Shown in pieces: positions 18,335 through 27,222 of a stretch of 64,000 bases of DNA. Under the pieces are notes generated by a model. It was not told the DNA's origin. It saw nothing but the letters and a program-made list of their open reading frames with translations, and did not search any database. The position numbers and the translations under genes were made by a program. The stretch is from Diaminobutyricimonas sp. LJ205 (lineage in GTDB: Bacteria; Actinomycetota; Actinomycetes; Actinomycetales; Microbacteriaceae). Each line of letters starts with the position of its first letter. The stretch's first letter is position 1. The DNA lies in assembly GCF_009755725.1 (NCBI RefSeq), contig NZ_CP046619.1, forward strand, positions 124,001 to 188,000, in the 5' to 3' direction.

Positions 18335-19137
18335 CTGACCGACTCCTCGTCGCTCTCGACATCGATGGCACCGTCCTGCACGAGGACGGCACGATCACCG
18401 ACGCCGTCTCCGCCGAAGTCGCCCGTGTGCGGGACGCCGGGCACGAGGTCATGCTCGCCACCGGCCGGGCGCCCGCGATGACGCTCCCGGTGCTGGAGCG
18501 CCTGGAACTGCGCTGTGAATACCTGGTCTGCTCGAATGGCGCGATCACGCTGCGGCGCGACCCGGACGCGATCGCCGGCTACAAGCGCGTGCGGGTCGAG
18601 ACCTTCGACCCCACCGAGGTGCTGCTCATGGTCAAGGAAAGCCTCGAGTCAGCGAATTACGCCGTCGAGGACGAGACCGGCCTCTACCGCTACAACGGCT
18701 GGTTCCCGGACGGCAGCCTCAGTGTGACCAGCGAGAAGGTGGAATTCGACGAGCTGCTCGGCCGGCGCGCGACCCGCGTGGTCGTGATCTCGCCCGAGCA
18801 CCAGACCGAAGAGTTCCTGAAGATCGTCGAGCAAATGGGGCTGCACAAGGTCAGCTACAACGTCGGCTGGACCAACTGGCTCGACATCGCGCCCGACGGC
18901 GTGAACAAGGCCACCGCGCTCGAGCAGGTGCGCACGGACCTCGGCATCCCGCGCGGCAACGTGATCGCGATCGGCGACGGCCGCAATGACATCGACATGC
19001 TCACCTGGGCGGGCGAGCACGGTCATGGGGTGGCGATGGGTGACGCGCCGGACGAGGTTCGGGATGTCGCGACCTTCCTGGCCCCGAGCGGACTCGACGA
19101 CGGCGTGGCCACCGCCCTGCGGGACTTGGTGCCATGA
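18331..19137 (+). CDS. HAD superfamily hydrolase, Cof type
   Basis: This 268-residue phosphatase has motif I DIDGTVL (nucleophile aspartate), motif II with T in ATGRA, a conserved lysine (K in GVNKATALE) and motif [12 protein letters not shown]. The cap domain between residues about 85 and 190 is the Cof C2b type. Such enzymes dephosphorylate sugar phosphates, FMN or nucleotides. It is translationally coupled to serS (ATGA) and to the LCP gene downstream (ATGA), forming a three-gene operon. The actual substrate is unknown. Confidence 0.9.
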   Translation: MTDRLLVALDIDGTVLHEDGTITDAVSAEVARVRDAGHEVMLATGRAPAMTLPVLERLELRCEYLVCSNGAITLRRDPDAIAGYKRVRVETFDPTEVLLMVKESLESANYAVEDETGLYRYNGWFPDGSLSVTSEKVEFDELLGRRATRVVVISPEHQTEEFLKIVEQMGLHKVSYNVGWTNWLDIAPDGVNKATALEQVRTDLGIPRGNVIAIGDGRNDIDMLTWAGEHGHGVAMGDAPDEVRDVATFLAPSGLDDGVATALRDLVP

Positions 19138-20417
19138 GCGACCGGCGGCCGCGGGGAGCAGGGCGACGACAAGTCGCTCTGGCTCATCACGGCCGCCTGC
19201 GCCGGTCGCACGGCTGGACGACGGTGCTGAAGGGCCTCGCCCTCGGGCTTGCCGTGGTGATGGTGAGCGCGGTCGCCGTGGTGGCGATCACCGCGTGGAG
19301 GATCACGACGGGGATCAACACCGTCAACATCGGCGAGGGTCCGGTGGCGGCTCCGCCCACGATCGGCGCCTACCCGGGCGGATTCAACGTCCTGATTGTC
19401 GCCAACGACACCCGCACAGGTCAGGACGCACGCTACGGCAAGACTGAATCCGACCTGAACGACGTCAACATGTTGTTGCACGTTTCTGCCGATCACTCCC
19501 GCGCCATCGCGGTGAGCATCCCGCGCGACACCCGGGTCACCATCCCCGACTGCGTCGACGAGAACGGCAATGAGGTCGACGGATCCCGCGGGGTGATGAT
19601 CAACCAGGCTCTCAGCCGCGGCGGCCTCGGGTGCGTTGTGAGCACCGTGGAAGAGCTCACCGACCTCGACATCCAGTTCGCCGGCATGATCACTTTCAAG
19701 GGCGTCGTTGAACTGAGCAACGCCGTCGGCGGCGTTCCGGTCTGTATCGACGGACCGCTGGTCGACCGGCACTCCGGAATCAACCTGCCCGAGGCCGGCA
19801 CCCATGTGCTCGCGGGGGAGGAGGCGGTGGCGTTCCTGCGCACCCGGTACAGCGTCGGCGACGGCAGCGACCTGGCGCGCAATGCTTCCCAGCGCGTGTA
19901 CCTGTCCTCGTTGGTGCGCGAGCTGAAGAGCGCGGACACCTTGGGGGATCCGCTGAAGGTGTACCAGATCGCCGAGGTGGCCATCGCGAACATGAAGGTG
20001 TCGGAAAGTCTCGGCAACGTCAACACGATGATCTCGCTGGCGGCGGCGTTGAAGGACATCCCGCTCCACCAGGTGCAGTTCGTGCAATTCCCCACCGAGT
20101 ACTCCGGCGGCTTCTCGAGGCTGGTGCCGAACTCGGTGCTCGCCGGCGAGCTGTTCGACGCAATCCGTTCGGACGCGCCGTTCCAGCTGGCGGCGGGGGA
20201 GACCGGGAAGGGCGCGGTGGCCGACCCGAAGGCGCTGGCGGCCGAGACATCCGCCCCGCAGACGCCGCAGCCCGAGACATCCGCGCCGGAACCGGGCGGT
20301 GACGCCTCCCCGACACCGACCCCGGATGCCACGACCCCACCGGCCGGAGCACCCACTGTCATCGACGGACTCGAGGGGCAGACCGCAGCCGATCACACCT
20401 GTTCGGCCACCCGCTGA
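19134..20417 (+). CDS. LytR-CpsA-Psr (LCP) family cell-wall glycopolymer ligase, copy 1
   Basis: This 427-residue protein has a basic N-terminus, one transmembrane helix (about residues 25-55, GLALGLAVVMVSAVAVVAI) and an external LCP domain: FNVLIVANDTRTGQ, NMLLHVSADHSRAIAVSIPRDTRV and FLRTRYSVGDGSDLARNASQR hold the conserved aspartate and arginines that bind the polyprenyl pyrophosphate and Mg. LCP enzymes transfer secondary wall polymers from lipid carriers to peptidoglycan. A Pro/Thr/Ala-rich tail of about 60 residues ends in TAADHTC. It is a clear paralogue of the gene at 20618, with a tRNA between them. Confidence 0.9.
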   Translation: MSDRRPRGAGRRQVALAHHGRLRRSHGWTTVLKGLALGLAVVMVSAVAVVAITAWRITTGINTVNIGEGPVAAPPTIGAYPGGFNVLIVANDTRTGQDARYGKTESDLNDVNMLLHVSADHSRAIAVSIPRDTRVTIPDCVDENGNEVDGSRGVMINQALSRGGLGCVVSTVEELTDLDIQFAGMITFKGVVELSNAVGGVPVCIDGPLVDRHSGINLPEAGTHVLAGEEAVAFLRTRYSVGDGSDLARNASQRVYLSSLVRELKSADTLGDPLKVYQIAEVAIANMKVSESLGNVNTMISLAAALKDIPLHQVQFVQFPTEYSGGFSRLVPNSVLAGELFDAIRSDAPFQLAAGETGKGAVADPKALAAETSAPQTPQPETSAPEPGGDASPTPTPDATTPPAGAPTVIDGLEGQTAADHTCSATR

Positions 20418-20485
20418 GGCCGGTTTTCAACTCTTTCAGGGTCACGATGCGGCTTTCGGTTATGCTCAGTGCTTGGTAATCCCGG

Positions 20486-20570
20486 GGAGGGCTGTCCGAG
20501 CGGCCGATGGAGCCAGTCTTGAAAACTGGTGGGCAGAAATGTCTCGTGGGTTCGAATCCCACGCCCTCCG
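20486..20570 (+). tRNA. tRNA-Ser (anticodon TGA)
   Basis: The acceptor stem GGAGGGC pairs with GCCCTCC (20563-20569), discriminator G at 20570. The anticodon stem CCAGT/ACTGG encloses CT-TGA-AA (anticodon at 20520-20522). A long variable arm, as required for serine tRNAs, and the T-loop GTTCGAATC are present. No CCA is encoded. Confidence 0.97.
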
Positions 20571-20617
20571 CTTCAATCCACGTCTCACCTGACCCGCGTC
20601 TGACCGAAAGGACCCTT

Positions 20618-21922
20618 GTGAGCGAGCTGCGCCCCCGATCCAATCGGTCCCGACGCATCGACAACATCGCCCGGCACGGCCAGCTTCCGCAGTCCCGTCC
20701 CTGGCTGACCGCGCTCAAGGCTCTCGCCTTCAGTCTCGCCGTGGTGCTCGTCAGCGGCGTGTCCGTCGCCGCGATCGCGCTGAACAACATCAACCAGAGC
20801 ATCGACCGGGTCGAGCTGGCGAGCGAGGACAGCAGCAAGCCGCTGCCGAAGATCGGTGACTTCGAGGGTGGCTTCAACGTCCTCGTGGTCGGCAGTGACA
20901 CCCGTGAGGGGCAGGGCGCGCAGTTCGGCAAGACCGACAGCGAACTGAACGACGTCACGATGCTGCTGCACGTGTCACAGGACCAGACCAGTGCCGTTGC
21001 GGTCAGCTTCCCGCGCGACCTCGTCGTGCCGATCCCGTCCTGCCCGCACGAGGACGGCGACGGCAACTACAAGGCGATGTCTGCGCAGCCCATCAACGTC
21101 ACGCTGTCGTACGGCGGGCTCGCCTGCACCGTGCTCACCGTTGAGAAGCTGACCGGGCTGGAGATCCCGTACGCCGGCCTGATCACATTCGACGGCGTCG
21201 CTCACATGTCGACCGCGGTCGGCGGCGTTCCGGTCTGCGTTGACGGTCCGATCAACGACCGTTACACCGGACTCAACCTGCCTGAGGCGGGCACCTACAA
21301 CCTGGTCGGCTATGAGGCGCTCGCGTTCCTGCGCAGCCGCCACGGCGTCGGCGACGGCAGCGACCTCGGCCGGATCAGTTCGCAGCAGGTTTACCTGTCC
21401 TCACTCGTGCGCACCCTGCAGTCCGGCGGAACGCTGAGCGACCCGTCGAAGCTGTACAACATCGCGGTTGCCGCGACGGAGAACATGCAGCTGTCGAACA
21501 GCCTCGCCAACCTCGACACCATGGTGTCGATGGCGAACGTGCTGCGAAAGCTCGACCTTTCGAAGGTGACCTTCGTGCAGTACCCGGGCAGCACCGGACA
21601 GGGTGGCGTCTACGAGGGCAAGGTTGCGCCGATCAAGGCGCAGGCCACCAAACTGTTCGACAAGATCCGTGCCGACGAGCCGTTCCTGCTCGCAGAGGGC
21701 AACACCGGCGTAGGGTCTACGGTCGACCCCAACGCTCCGGTTGAGGCGGCTCCGGCGCCGCCGCCCGCGCCCGCTCCTTCCGAGACCGCTGCGCCGACCG
21801 ACGGAGCCGAACCGACCGACGGCGCGTCGCCGACCCCGACGGAGACTGCCGCGGCCCCCGAGGTGCTCGGCAACGTCAAGGGCCAGACCGCCGCCGACTA
21901 CACCTGCGCGGCCGCCAACTAG
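20618..21922 (+). CDS. LytR-CpsA-Psr (LCP) family cell-wall glycopolymer ligase, copy 2
   Basis: This 434-residue paralogue of the preceding LCP protein has a transmembrane helix at about residues 30-55, then FNVLVVGSDTREGQ, VTMLLHVSQDQTSAVAVSFPRDLVV and FLRSRHGVGDGSDLGRISSQQ, keeping the catalytic aspartate and arginine residues. The C-terminal tail is Pro/Ala/Thr-rich and ends in TAADYTC, matching the TAADHTC of copy 1. I chose the GTG at 20618, preceded by GAAAGGA at a 4-8 base distance; the frame open upstream would run through the tRNA. The pair probably arose by local duplication spanning tRNA-Ser. Confidence 0.9.
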   Translation: MSELRPRSNRSRRIDNIARHGQLPQSRPWLTALKALAFSLAVVLVSGVSVAAIALNNINQSIDRVELASEDSSKPLPKIGDFEGGFNVLVVGSDTREGQGAQFGKTDSELNDVTMLLHVSQDQTSAVAVSFPRDLVVPIPSCPHEDGDGNYKAMSAQPINVTLSYGGLACTVLTVEKLTGLEIPYAGLITFDGVAHMSTAVGGVPVCVDGPINDRYTGLNLPEAGTYNLVGYEALAFLRSRHGVGDGSDLGRISSQQVYLSSLVRTLQSGGTLSDPSKLYNIAVAATENMQLSNSLANLDTMVSMANVLRKLDLSKVTFVQYPGSTGQGGVYEGKVAPIKAQATKLFDKIRADEPFLLAEGNTGVGSTVDPNAPVEAAPAPPPAPAPSETAAPTDGAEPTDGASPTPTETAAAPEVLGNVKGQTAADYTCAAAN

Positions 21923-21972
21923 CCTGGTCGCGATTGCCAGCCGGATGCCGTTATGATGGTCACTGCTGTCTT

Positions 21973-22065
21973 GGAGACGTCGCATAGTTCGGCCTAGTGC
22001 ACCACCCTGCTAAGGTGGAGTCCCCTTTTTGGGGACCGAGGGTTCAAATCCCTCCGTCTCCGCCA
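21973..22065 (+). tRNA. tRNA-Ser (anticodon GCT)
   Basis: GGAGACG (21973-21979) pairs with CGTCTCC (22055-22061), discriminator G 22062 and an encoded CCA at 22063-22065. The anticodon stem CCACC/GGTGG encloses CT-GCT-AA (anticodon 22009-22011). The long variable arm (GTCCCC-TTTTT-GGGGAC) is typical of serine tRNAs. The next 159 bases to the cupin gene contain no gene. Confidence 0.96.
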
Positions 22066-22224
22066 CTTGCCAATTGCCAATATTGGACCACGTCACTCCC
22101 GATTTCGGGGGTTCAGCCGTTCATTGTTTCGCGCCGTCCATAGTTTGCGATCGCCCGCTGGTCGTCGCGACCGACGGCTGACACCCGAGAAGGACGGACG
22201 GTTGACACCGCTCGAGGGGGTTGC

Positions 22225-22809
22225 CTACGCCGAGCCGCTCCACGGCGCGGGAACCAGCACCCACACCACGGCGGCCGGTCGGCCGCCGTCGACCTGCCAG
22301 GTGTGGGGCTCGCGGCCAGGAAAGGTGAGGGCGTCGCCAGCGTTGACAGTGACGCTGCGGTCGGCGAAGCGCACGCTGACGGCGCCAGAGATGACGTGGA
22401 GCACCTCGACCTCGCAATTGATCGTGTAGAGCTCCGAGCCGCCGTGGGCATCCGGCTCGAGCTCCGACCGCAACAGCTGCACGCGCTGCTCCCCGCGCGG
22501 CGACATCAGCCGCTCGTCGGCGTGGACACCGCCCAGGTTGATCCGCGGCGCATCCGCGAACGCGACGTGCTGCACATCAGGTGCCGTGAAGAGTGCTCCG
22601 ACGGGCAGCGAGAGCACCTGGCAGAGCTGCACAAGCGTCGCCACGCTCGGTGACGTTTCGTCTCGTTCGACCCGACTGAGAAAACCCTTGCTGAGGCCAG
22701 TCGTCTCGGCGACTTGGGCGAGTGACATGCCCTGAGCGGTTCGCGCGGAGCGCAGCTTCGCGCCGATCGGCGTCGCCGTGTCGTCGGCCGCGGGATGAAT
22801 CGCGCGCAC
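22225..22809 (-). CDS. XRE family regulator with C-terminal cupin (PuuR-like)
   Basis: This 194-residue regulator has an N-terminal Cro/CI helix-turn-helix (residues about 17-70; MSLAQVAETTGLSKGFLSRVERDETSPS) and a C-terminal cupin barrel (residues about 115-190; VLHVISGAVSVRF, FPGREPHTW). Proteins of this PuuR-like layout sense a small metabolite with the cupin and control catabolic genes. The GTG start at 22809 has an AGGAGG at a 4-base spacing. It is divergent from the ureohydrolase operon with 107 bp between, so it is most likely the local repressor or activator. Confidence 0.88.
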   Translation of the reverse strand: MRAIHPAADDTATPIGAKLRSARTAQGMSLAQVAETTGLSKGFLSRVERDETSPSVATLVQLCQVLSLPVGALFTAPDVQHVAFADAPRINLGGVHADERLMSPRGEQRVQLLRSELEPDAHGGSELYTINCEVEVLHVISGAVSVRFADRSVTVNAGDALTFPGREPHTWQVDGGRPAAVVWVLVPAPWSGSA

Positions 22810-22916
22810 AGATCCTCCTCAGGATTGGTCGCAATTTCGCGCCTGCTTGACGTTCATCAGGCGACGGCGTAGCTTGATGGCAATCGTTGTCTATACAGTA
22901 TCGAAAGTTGCCAAAT

Positions 22917-23876
22917 ATGCAACCTGCCGATGAAATGCCGACGAACCCCAGAGGGCCGGTGGACGCGAGCGTGGTGCCACGATTTGCCGGCATCGCCACC
23001 TTCGCGCGCCTGCCGCGCCTCGACGAGGTCGGGCGCGCGAACATCGCGATCGTGGGCGTCCCTTTCGACAGCGGTGTCAGCTACCGGCCCGGGGCTCGAT
23101 TCGGTCCCGCGCATGTGCGCGAGGCATCGCGCCTGCTCCGGCCGTACAACCCGGCGCAGGATGTGTTTCCCTTCGGCGCCCAGCAAGTGGCGGATGCCGG
23201 CGACATCGCGGCGAACCCCTTCGACATCGCCACTGCCGTGGCCGAGATCGAGGAGGGTGCGCGCTTGCTCGGTGAACAGGCTGATCGGCTCATCGTCATC
23301 GGCGGGGACCACACGATCGCCCTGCCCCTCTTGCGCGCGGCACACGCGACTCACGGACCCGTCGCCGTTCTTCACTTCGACGCGCATCTCGACACGTGGG
23401 ACACCTACTTCGGGGCGCCGATAACCCACGGAACCCCGTTTCGTCGTGCCTCAGAGGAAGGGCTCATCGACCTCACGGCCAGCATGCACGTCGGGATTCG
23501 GGGTCCGCTGTATTCGAAGCACGACCTCGAAGACGACTCGCGGCTCGGCTTCGCGATCGTCACGAGCGAGTTCGTCGAGGAGCACGGCGTCGAAGCTGCC
23601 GTCAGCCGCATCCGCGCGCGGATCGGGGACGCCCCGCTGTACATCTCGATCGACATCGACGTGTTGGACCCCGCGCACGCGCCGGGCACCGGCACGCCTG
23701 AGGCCGGTGGGCTGACGAGCAGAGAACTGCTCCGGATGCTGCGTGGCTTGGCCGATCTGAGGATCGTCGGCGCCGACGTGGTCGAGGTGGCTCCTGCGTA
23801 CGACCACGCCCAGCTCACCGCCGTCGCGGCAAGCCACGTCGTCTACGAACTCCTGAGCGCCATGGCGCCCCGCTGA
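22917..23876 (+). CDS. ureohydrolase (agmatinase/arginase family)
   Basis: This 319-residue enzyme keeps every binuclear-metal ligand of the family: H132 (GGDHT), D155, H157 and D159 (FDAHLD), D246 and D248 (SIDIDVLDP). These enzymes hydrolyse a guanidino group to urea and an amine. THGTPFRRA at residues 170-178 resembles agmatinase and guanidinobutyrase. I start at the ATG at 22917; a TTG at 22887 is in frame but lacks a ribosome site. It opens an operon with a SnoaL-like protein, an NCS1 permease and a cyclase-family hydrolase. Agmatine would not normally be carried by an NCS1 permease, so a different guanidino substrate is likely (inference). Confidence 0.9.
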   Translation: MQPADEMPTNPRGPVDASVVPRFAGIATFARLPRLDEVGRANIAIVGVPFDSGVSYRPGARFGPAHVREASRLLRPYNPAQDVFPFGAQQVADAGDIAANPFDIATAVAEIEEGARLLGEQADRLIVIGGDHTIALPLLRAAHATHGPVAVLHFDAHLDTWDTYFGAPITHGTPFRRASEEGLIDLTASMHVGIRGPLYSKHDLEDDSRLGFAIVTSEFVEEHGVEAAVSRIRARIGDAPLYISIDIDVLDPAHAPGTGTPEAGGLTSRELLRMLRGLADLRIVGADVVEVAPAYDHAQLTAVAASHVVYELLSAMAPR

Positions 23877-23902
23877 CTCGACCGACCCGATGGAGGGAAC
23901 CG

Positions 23903-24298
23903 ATGACCCAGACAACACCGAGCGAGAAGGACGTGCTCGCTGCGGCAGCCGCAATCGTCGATGCTTTCTCCGCGACCGATGGCGAGCGCTACTTCTCGCT
24001 GTTCGCGCCCGAAGCCACGTTCGTTTTCCACACCGAGCCCGCACGGCTTGATGACCGTGCTGCCTACGAGCGGATGTGGCAGGAATGGGTGGCGAGCGGC
24101 TGGCGTGTGACGTCCTGCGCCTCCAGCGCACAACGAGTGCAGCTCCTCCCCGGTGGCGCCGTCTTCACCCACTCCGTCAGCACATCGGTCGAAACCCCGG
24201 ACGGGCCCGACTCGTATCAGGAGCGGGAGACGATCGTCTTCCGTTCAGAGCCGAACGGGCTCATCGCGATCCACGAACACCTTTCACCACAGCCCTGA
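23903..24298 (+). CDS. SnoaL-like / nuclear transport factor 2 fold protein
   Basis: This 131-residue protein has the alpha+beta-barrel pattern of the NTF2/SnoaL (DUF4440-like) superfamily: an N-terminal helix with VDAFSATDGERYFSLFAPEATF, then beta strands ending in IAIHEHLSPQP. GGAGG precedes the ATG by 7 bases. Members act as small isomerases, hydrolases or ligand-binding proteins. It lies between the ureohydrolase and permease genes in the same operon, so it probably handles an intermediate of that pathway, but its reaction is unknown. Confidence 0.75.
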   Translation: MTQTTPSEKDVLAAAAAIVDAFSATDGERYFSLFAPEATFVFHTEPARLDDRAAYERMWQEWVASGWRVTSCASSAQRVQLLPGGAVFTHSVSTSVETPDGPDSYQERETIVFRSEPNGLIAIHEHLSPQP

Positions 24299-24324
24299 CC
24301 TGACACTCCCCGAGGAGCCCAACG

Positions 24325-25725
24325 ATGTCGCTCTACACCCGCCTCGAACGCCGCCTGGAAGACCAGTCGGATGACGCCGGTCCGGTTCGCGGATCGTATT
24401 CACTCGCCCGGATTCTCATGATCTGGCTGGCCGCGAACCTGGTGGTGACCACCTTGCTCACCGGCACGCTCTTCGTGCCGGATGTGCGGTACGGTCTCGT
24501 CCTCGGTTTGATCGTGGGCGGCACGATCGTCGGCGCTGCCGTGCTCGTCAGCATCGGCGCGATCGGCACCCGCACCGGACTGCCCACGATGGCCCTCACC
24601 CGCGGCCCGTTCGGGACACGGGGAAGCCTGCTTCCCGTTGCCGCGAACGTCGTGATCCTCATGGGCTGGAGCTGGGTGCAGGCGATGCTCGCGGGCATCG
24701 CGCTCGACTATATCGTCGCCACGCTCACCGGATTCTCGAGCCCCGTCATCTTTGCGGTGCTCTGCCAGACGATCGTCGTGATTCTCGCGATCTTCGGTCA
24801 TGCGGGCGTTGCTCGGGTCGAGCCGTGGTTCGCTGCCGTCATCCTCGCGATCGCCGCGTACATATTCTTCGTTGCGTTCACGACCTACGCGCCGGCAGAC
24901 TTCGCCGCCATCGGGCCGCCGGCCGAGCCGTTCTATTCGCCCGGGCTGGCGTTCGATGTCGTGGTCGCGACCGCCATCTCGTGGACGGTGCTCTCTGCGG
25001 ACTTCAATCGCTTCGCAGTGTCCACCGGCGCGGGCGTGATCGGCTCGGGCGTCGGCTACACCCTGTCTACCGTGATCTCGATGTCGCTCGGCGCGACCGC
25101 GATCGGCTACGTCGTGCTCCAGGGTGGCGAGGCGATCCCGTTCGACCCGGTGACTATCGTCGAGCCGTTCGGCGCGCTGTTCGCAGTGGCGATCTTCCTG
25201 TCTGTCATGGCGACCAACACGATGGTGGTCTACGGCATGGTCACGACCGTCGTGAACTCGCTCCCCGGCCGTCGAATGAAATTCCTGCCGACCGCGATCG
25301 TCCTCGGGATCATCTCGATCATCGGATCGACGTTCTTCGGTCTGCTTGCGCAGTTCACGACCTTCCTCATCACGATCGGCGCGCTGTTCGCGCCCATCTT
25401 CGCAATCATGATCGTCGACTACTACCTCGTCGCGCGTGGCAGCTACGACACCGACATCCTCAAGCCCCGCGGCGGACGATACTGGTTCACCGCCGGGATC
25501 AACTGGCTTGCCGTCGTCGCCTGGGCGATCGGCGCCGCTTCCGCCTACGTGTGGGCCTACGTCTGGCCACTCCCGTTCGGCGCGACCATCCCCGCGTTCA
25601 TCCTCACCTTCGTCGCATACCTCGCAGTGTCCTGGTCTCGGCGCGCCAAGACGCCGTTCACGCCGAGCCGGCATCTCGCCGATAGGGGGACGCCGCACGC
25701 TGACACCTCCACCTCACCGCGGTGA
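24325..25725 (+). CDS. NCS1 family permease (cytosine/purine/hydantoin-type)
   Basis: This 466-residue transporter has about 12 hydrophobic segments. The NCS1 landmarks are PTMALTRGPFGTRGSLLP near helix 1-2, ILMGWSWVQAMLAGIALDY in helix 3, and DFNRFA (residues about 229-234, DYxRY in relatives) after helix 6. NCS1 proteins import nucleobases, hydantoins, allantoin or thiamine precursors with Na or protons. The C-terminal 25 residues are polar. It overlaps the cyclase gene by 4 bp (GTGA). The operon suggests its cargo is a heterocycle with a guanidino or ureido moiety. Confidence 0.87.
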   Translation: MSLYTRLERRLEDQSDDAGPVRGSYSLARILMIWLAANLVVTTLLTGTLFVPDVRYGLVLGLIVGGTIVGAAVLVSIGAIGTRTGLPTMALTRGPFGTRGSLLPVAANVVILMGWSWVQAMLAGIALDYIVATLTGFSSPVIFAVLCQTIVVILAIFGHAGVARVEPWFAAVILAIAAYIFFVAFTTYAPADFAAIGPPAEPFYSPGLAFDVVVATAISWTVLSADFNRFAVSTGAGVIGSGVGYTLSTVISMSLGATAIGYVVLQGGEAIPFDPVTIVEPFGALFAVAIFLSVMATNTMVVYGMVTTVVNSLPGRRMKFLPTAIVLGIISIIGSTFFGLLAQFTTFLITIGALFAPIFAIMIVDYYLVARGSYDTDILKPRGGRYWFTAGINWLAVVAWAIGAASAYVWAYVWPLPFGATIPAFILTFVAYLAVSWSRRAKTPFTPSRHLADRGTPHADTSTSPR

Positions 25726-26369
25726 TCCTCCTGAAGCTCCATGACCTCAGCCACCTGATCACCGACGGCATGCAGGTCTATCCCGGCGACCCAACCGTTC
25801 ACGTCCACCCCGCTCTCGAGCTCGAACGGGATGGTGTGGCCGTGACGGGCCTGCGGCTTGGATCGCATACCGGTACGCACATCGACGCGCCCTCGCACAC
25901 CGTGGTGGGCGGTCGAACGATGGCCGACGTGACGCTCGAAGAGCTGGTCGGCGATGCGCTGGTCATCCGAGTGCCGCAGCTCCACGAGCGTGAGATCTAC
26001 GGGTGGGACCGGCTGAACGCCGGTGCGTCGATTCCTTCGCAGCTGCCCCCAATCGTCGTGATCGACACGGGTTGGGCCAGATGGTTCGGCGACGCCCGGG
26101 CGATGCGTCATCCTGCGCTGGACGCGCAGGCGGCACGTGAACTCGTCGCCCGTGGGATGCGCATCCTCGCGGTTGACACGCTGAGCCCCGATCTCACTGA
26201 TGAGTCGGCTACCGACTTTCCTGTGCACCAGGTGGTTCTCGGCGGTCGCGGACTGATCGTCGAGAACCTTCGTGGATTGGAAGCTCTTCCCGAAAACGTA
26301 CAAATCGGTTTCTTCCCCCTGCGCCTTGGAGGTGACGGGGCACCTGTGCACGCAGTCGCCTTCATGTAG
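25722..26369 (+). CDS. cyclase family metal-dependent hydrolase (kynurenine formamidase/isatin hydrolase fold)
   Basis: This 215-residue enzyme belongs to PF04199. Its defining motif is HTGTHIDAPSH with H49, H53, D55 and H59 as predicted metal ligands (HxGTHxDxPxH). Relatives hydrolyse amide or lactam bonds: kynurenine formamidase opens N-formylkynurenine and isatin hydrolase opens isatin. A later VDTLSPD and FPVHQVVLGGRGLIVENL match the family. GTG start, overlapping the permease by 4 bp. As the last gene of the operon it is the likely ring-opening step for the imported compound (inference). Confidence 0.85.
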   Translation: MILLKLHDLSHLITDGMQVYPGDPTVHVHPALELERDGVAVTGLRLGSHTGTHIDAPSHTVVGGRTMADVTLEELVGDALVIRVPQLHEREIYGWDRLNAGASIPSQLPPIVVIDTGWARWFGDARAMRHPALDAQAARELVARGMRILAVDTLSPDLTDESATDFPVHQVVLGGRGLIVENLRGLEALPENVQIGFFPLRLGGDGAPVHAVAFM

Positions 26370-26372
26370 CCA

Positions 26373-27203
26373 TCAACCTGCGAGCGCACCCTGGATTCGT
26401 GTCTCGTTCGAAAGCAACCATTCCCGGCGCCGCAGGATGACATCGCCGACGCCTTCCTCCCACATCCGCGCCCAGCCGCCGCCGTACTGCTCGGCGTGGT
26501 GCTTCATCGCGGCCCAGGAGCGCTCGGCTCGTTCGGCCGCAAAGCGGGGCAGCCGCATCCGTTCGTCCCGGGTCCAGCCGTAGGCATCCGCGAACACTCG
26601 CACCCGGTGCAGCGGATCGGTGCCGGACCAGTCGGCACCGATGTCGACCGGGTAGCGCAGCGGAGCCCAGTGCATCGCGGTGTTGTACGAGTCCAGGAGC
26701 CGCGTGGTGCGGCCGGCCAGGTCGAAGTCGACCAGGCCGATCGCGCGCTCGCCGCGGGTGACCACGTTCTGCGGCGTCACGTCGAGATGGCTGATCAGCT
26801 CAGGATTTGCGACCGGGGTGAACTTCGGCGGGAACGGTTCGCCGGCGTCGTCGTAGCAGGCGGATGCCTCGTGCAGGCGCCGCACGAGTACGGCGACCGA
26901 CGCGAGCAGCTCCTCGCTCAGCACCCACGGCTCCAGTTCGGCGCCCGCGACGCGACCGTCGATGAAGGTCAGCACGTCGCGCCCGCGATCGTCGCGGCCG
27001 AGAAACCGCGGGCTGGCGTCGAAACCGACCGCTTCCAGATGGTCGAGGTAGGCGCCGACGGCGAACGACTGCGGCTGGTGTGGCCGGCGAACGGTGTCGC
27101 CGACCCGGACGACACCTTCGGTCACGTCACCGGAGGGCAACTCGATCTCGACATCCGCGCCATGCTCGATGTACCGGCGGTCTCGCACACGGGCCCTGGT
27201 CAC
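26373..27203 (-). CDS. aminoglycoside phosphotransferase family protein
   Basis: This 276-residue kinase-like protein has the catalytic loop ISHLDVTPQNVV (HxDxxxxN, residues about 145-156) and the metal-binding D in IGLVDFDLAGRTT. The N-terminal lobe has RVGDTVRRPH and the hinge FIDGRV. The family phosphorylates aminoglycosides, choline, homoserine or sugars; most chromosomal actinobacterial copies are not resistance genes. It ends 3 bp from the convergent cyclase gene. Nothing nearby identifies its substrate. Confidence 0.8.
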   Translation of the reverse strand: MTRARVRDRRYIEHGADVEIELPSGDVTEGVVRVGDTVRRPHQPQSFAVGAYLDHLEAVGFDASPRFLGRDDRGRDVLTFIDGRVAGAELEPWVLSEELLASVAVLVRRLHEASACYDDAGEPFPPKFTPVANPELISHLDVTPQNVVTRGERAIGLVDFDLAGRTTRLLDSYNTAMHWAPLRYPVDIGADWSGTDPLHRVRVFADAYGWTRDERMRLPRFAAERAERSWAAMKHHAEQYGGGWARMWEEGVGDVILRRREWLLSNETRIQGALAG

Positions 27204-27222
27204 CGGCCCATTCTCGCCGGAC

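Noticed and set aside
22066-22224. Attachment site (attR) after tRNA-Ser(GCU)
   Set aside because: I could not find a second copy of the tRNA 3' end within the window or an integrase gene.
26373-27203. Aminoglycoside resistance gene
   Set aside because: The phosphotransferase fold is shared by many kinases; nothing indicates a resistance enzyme or a mobile context.
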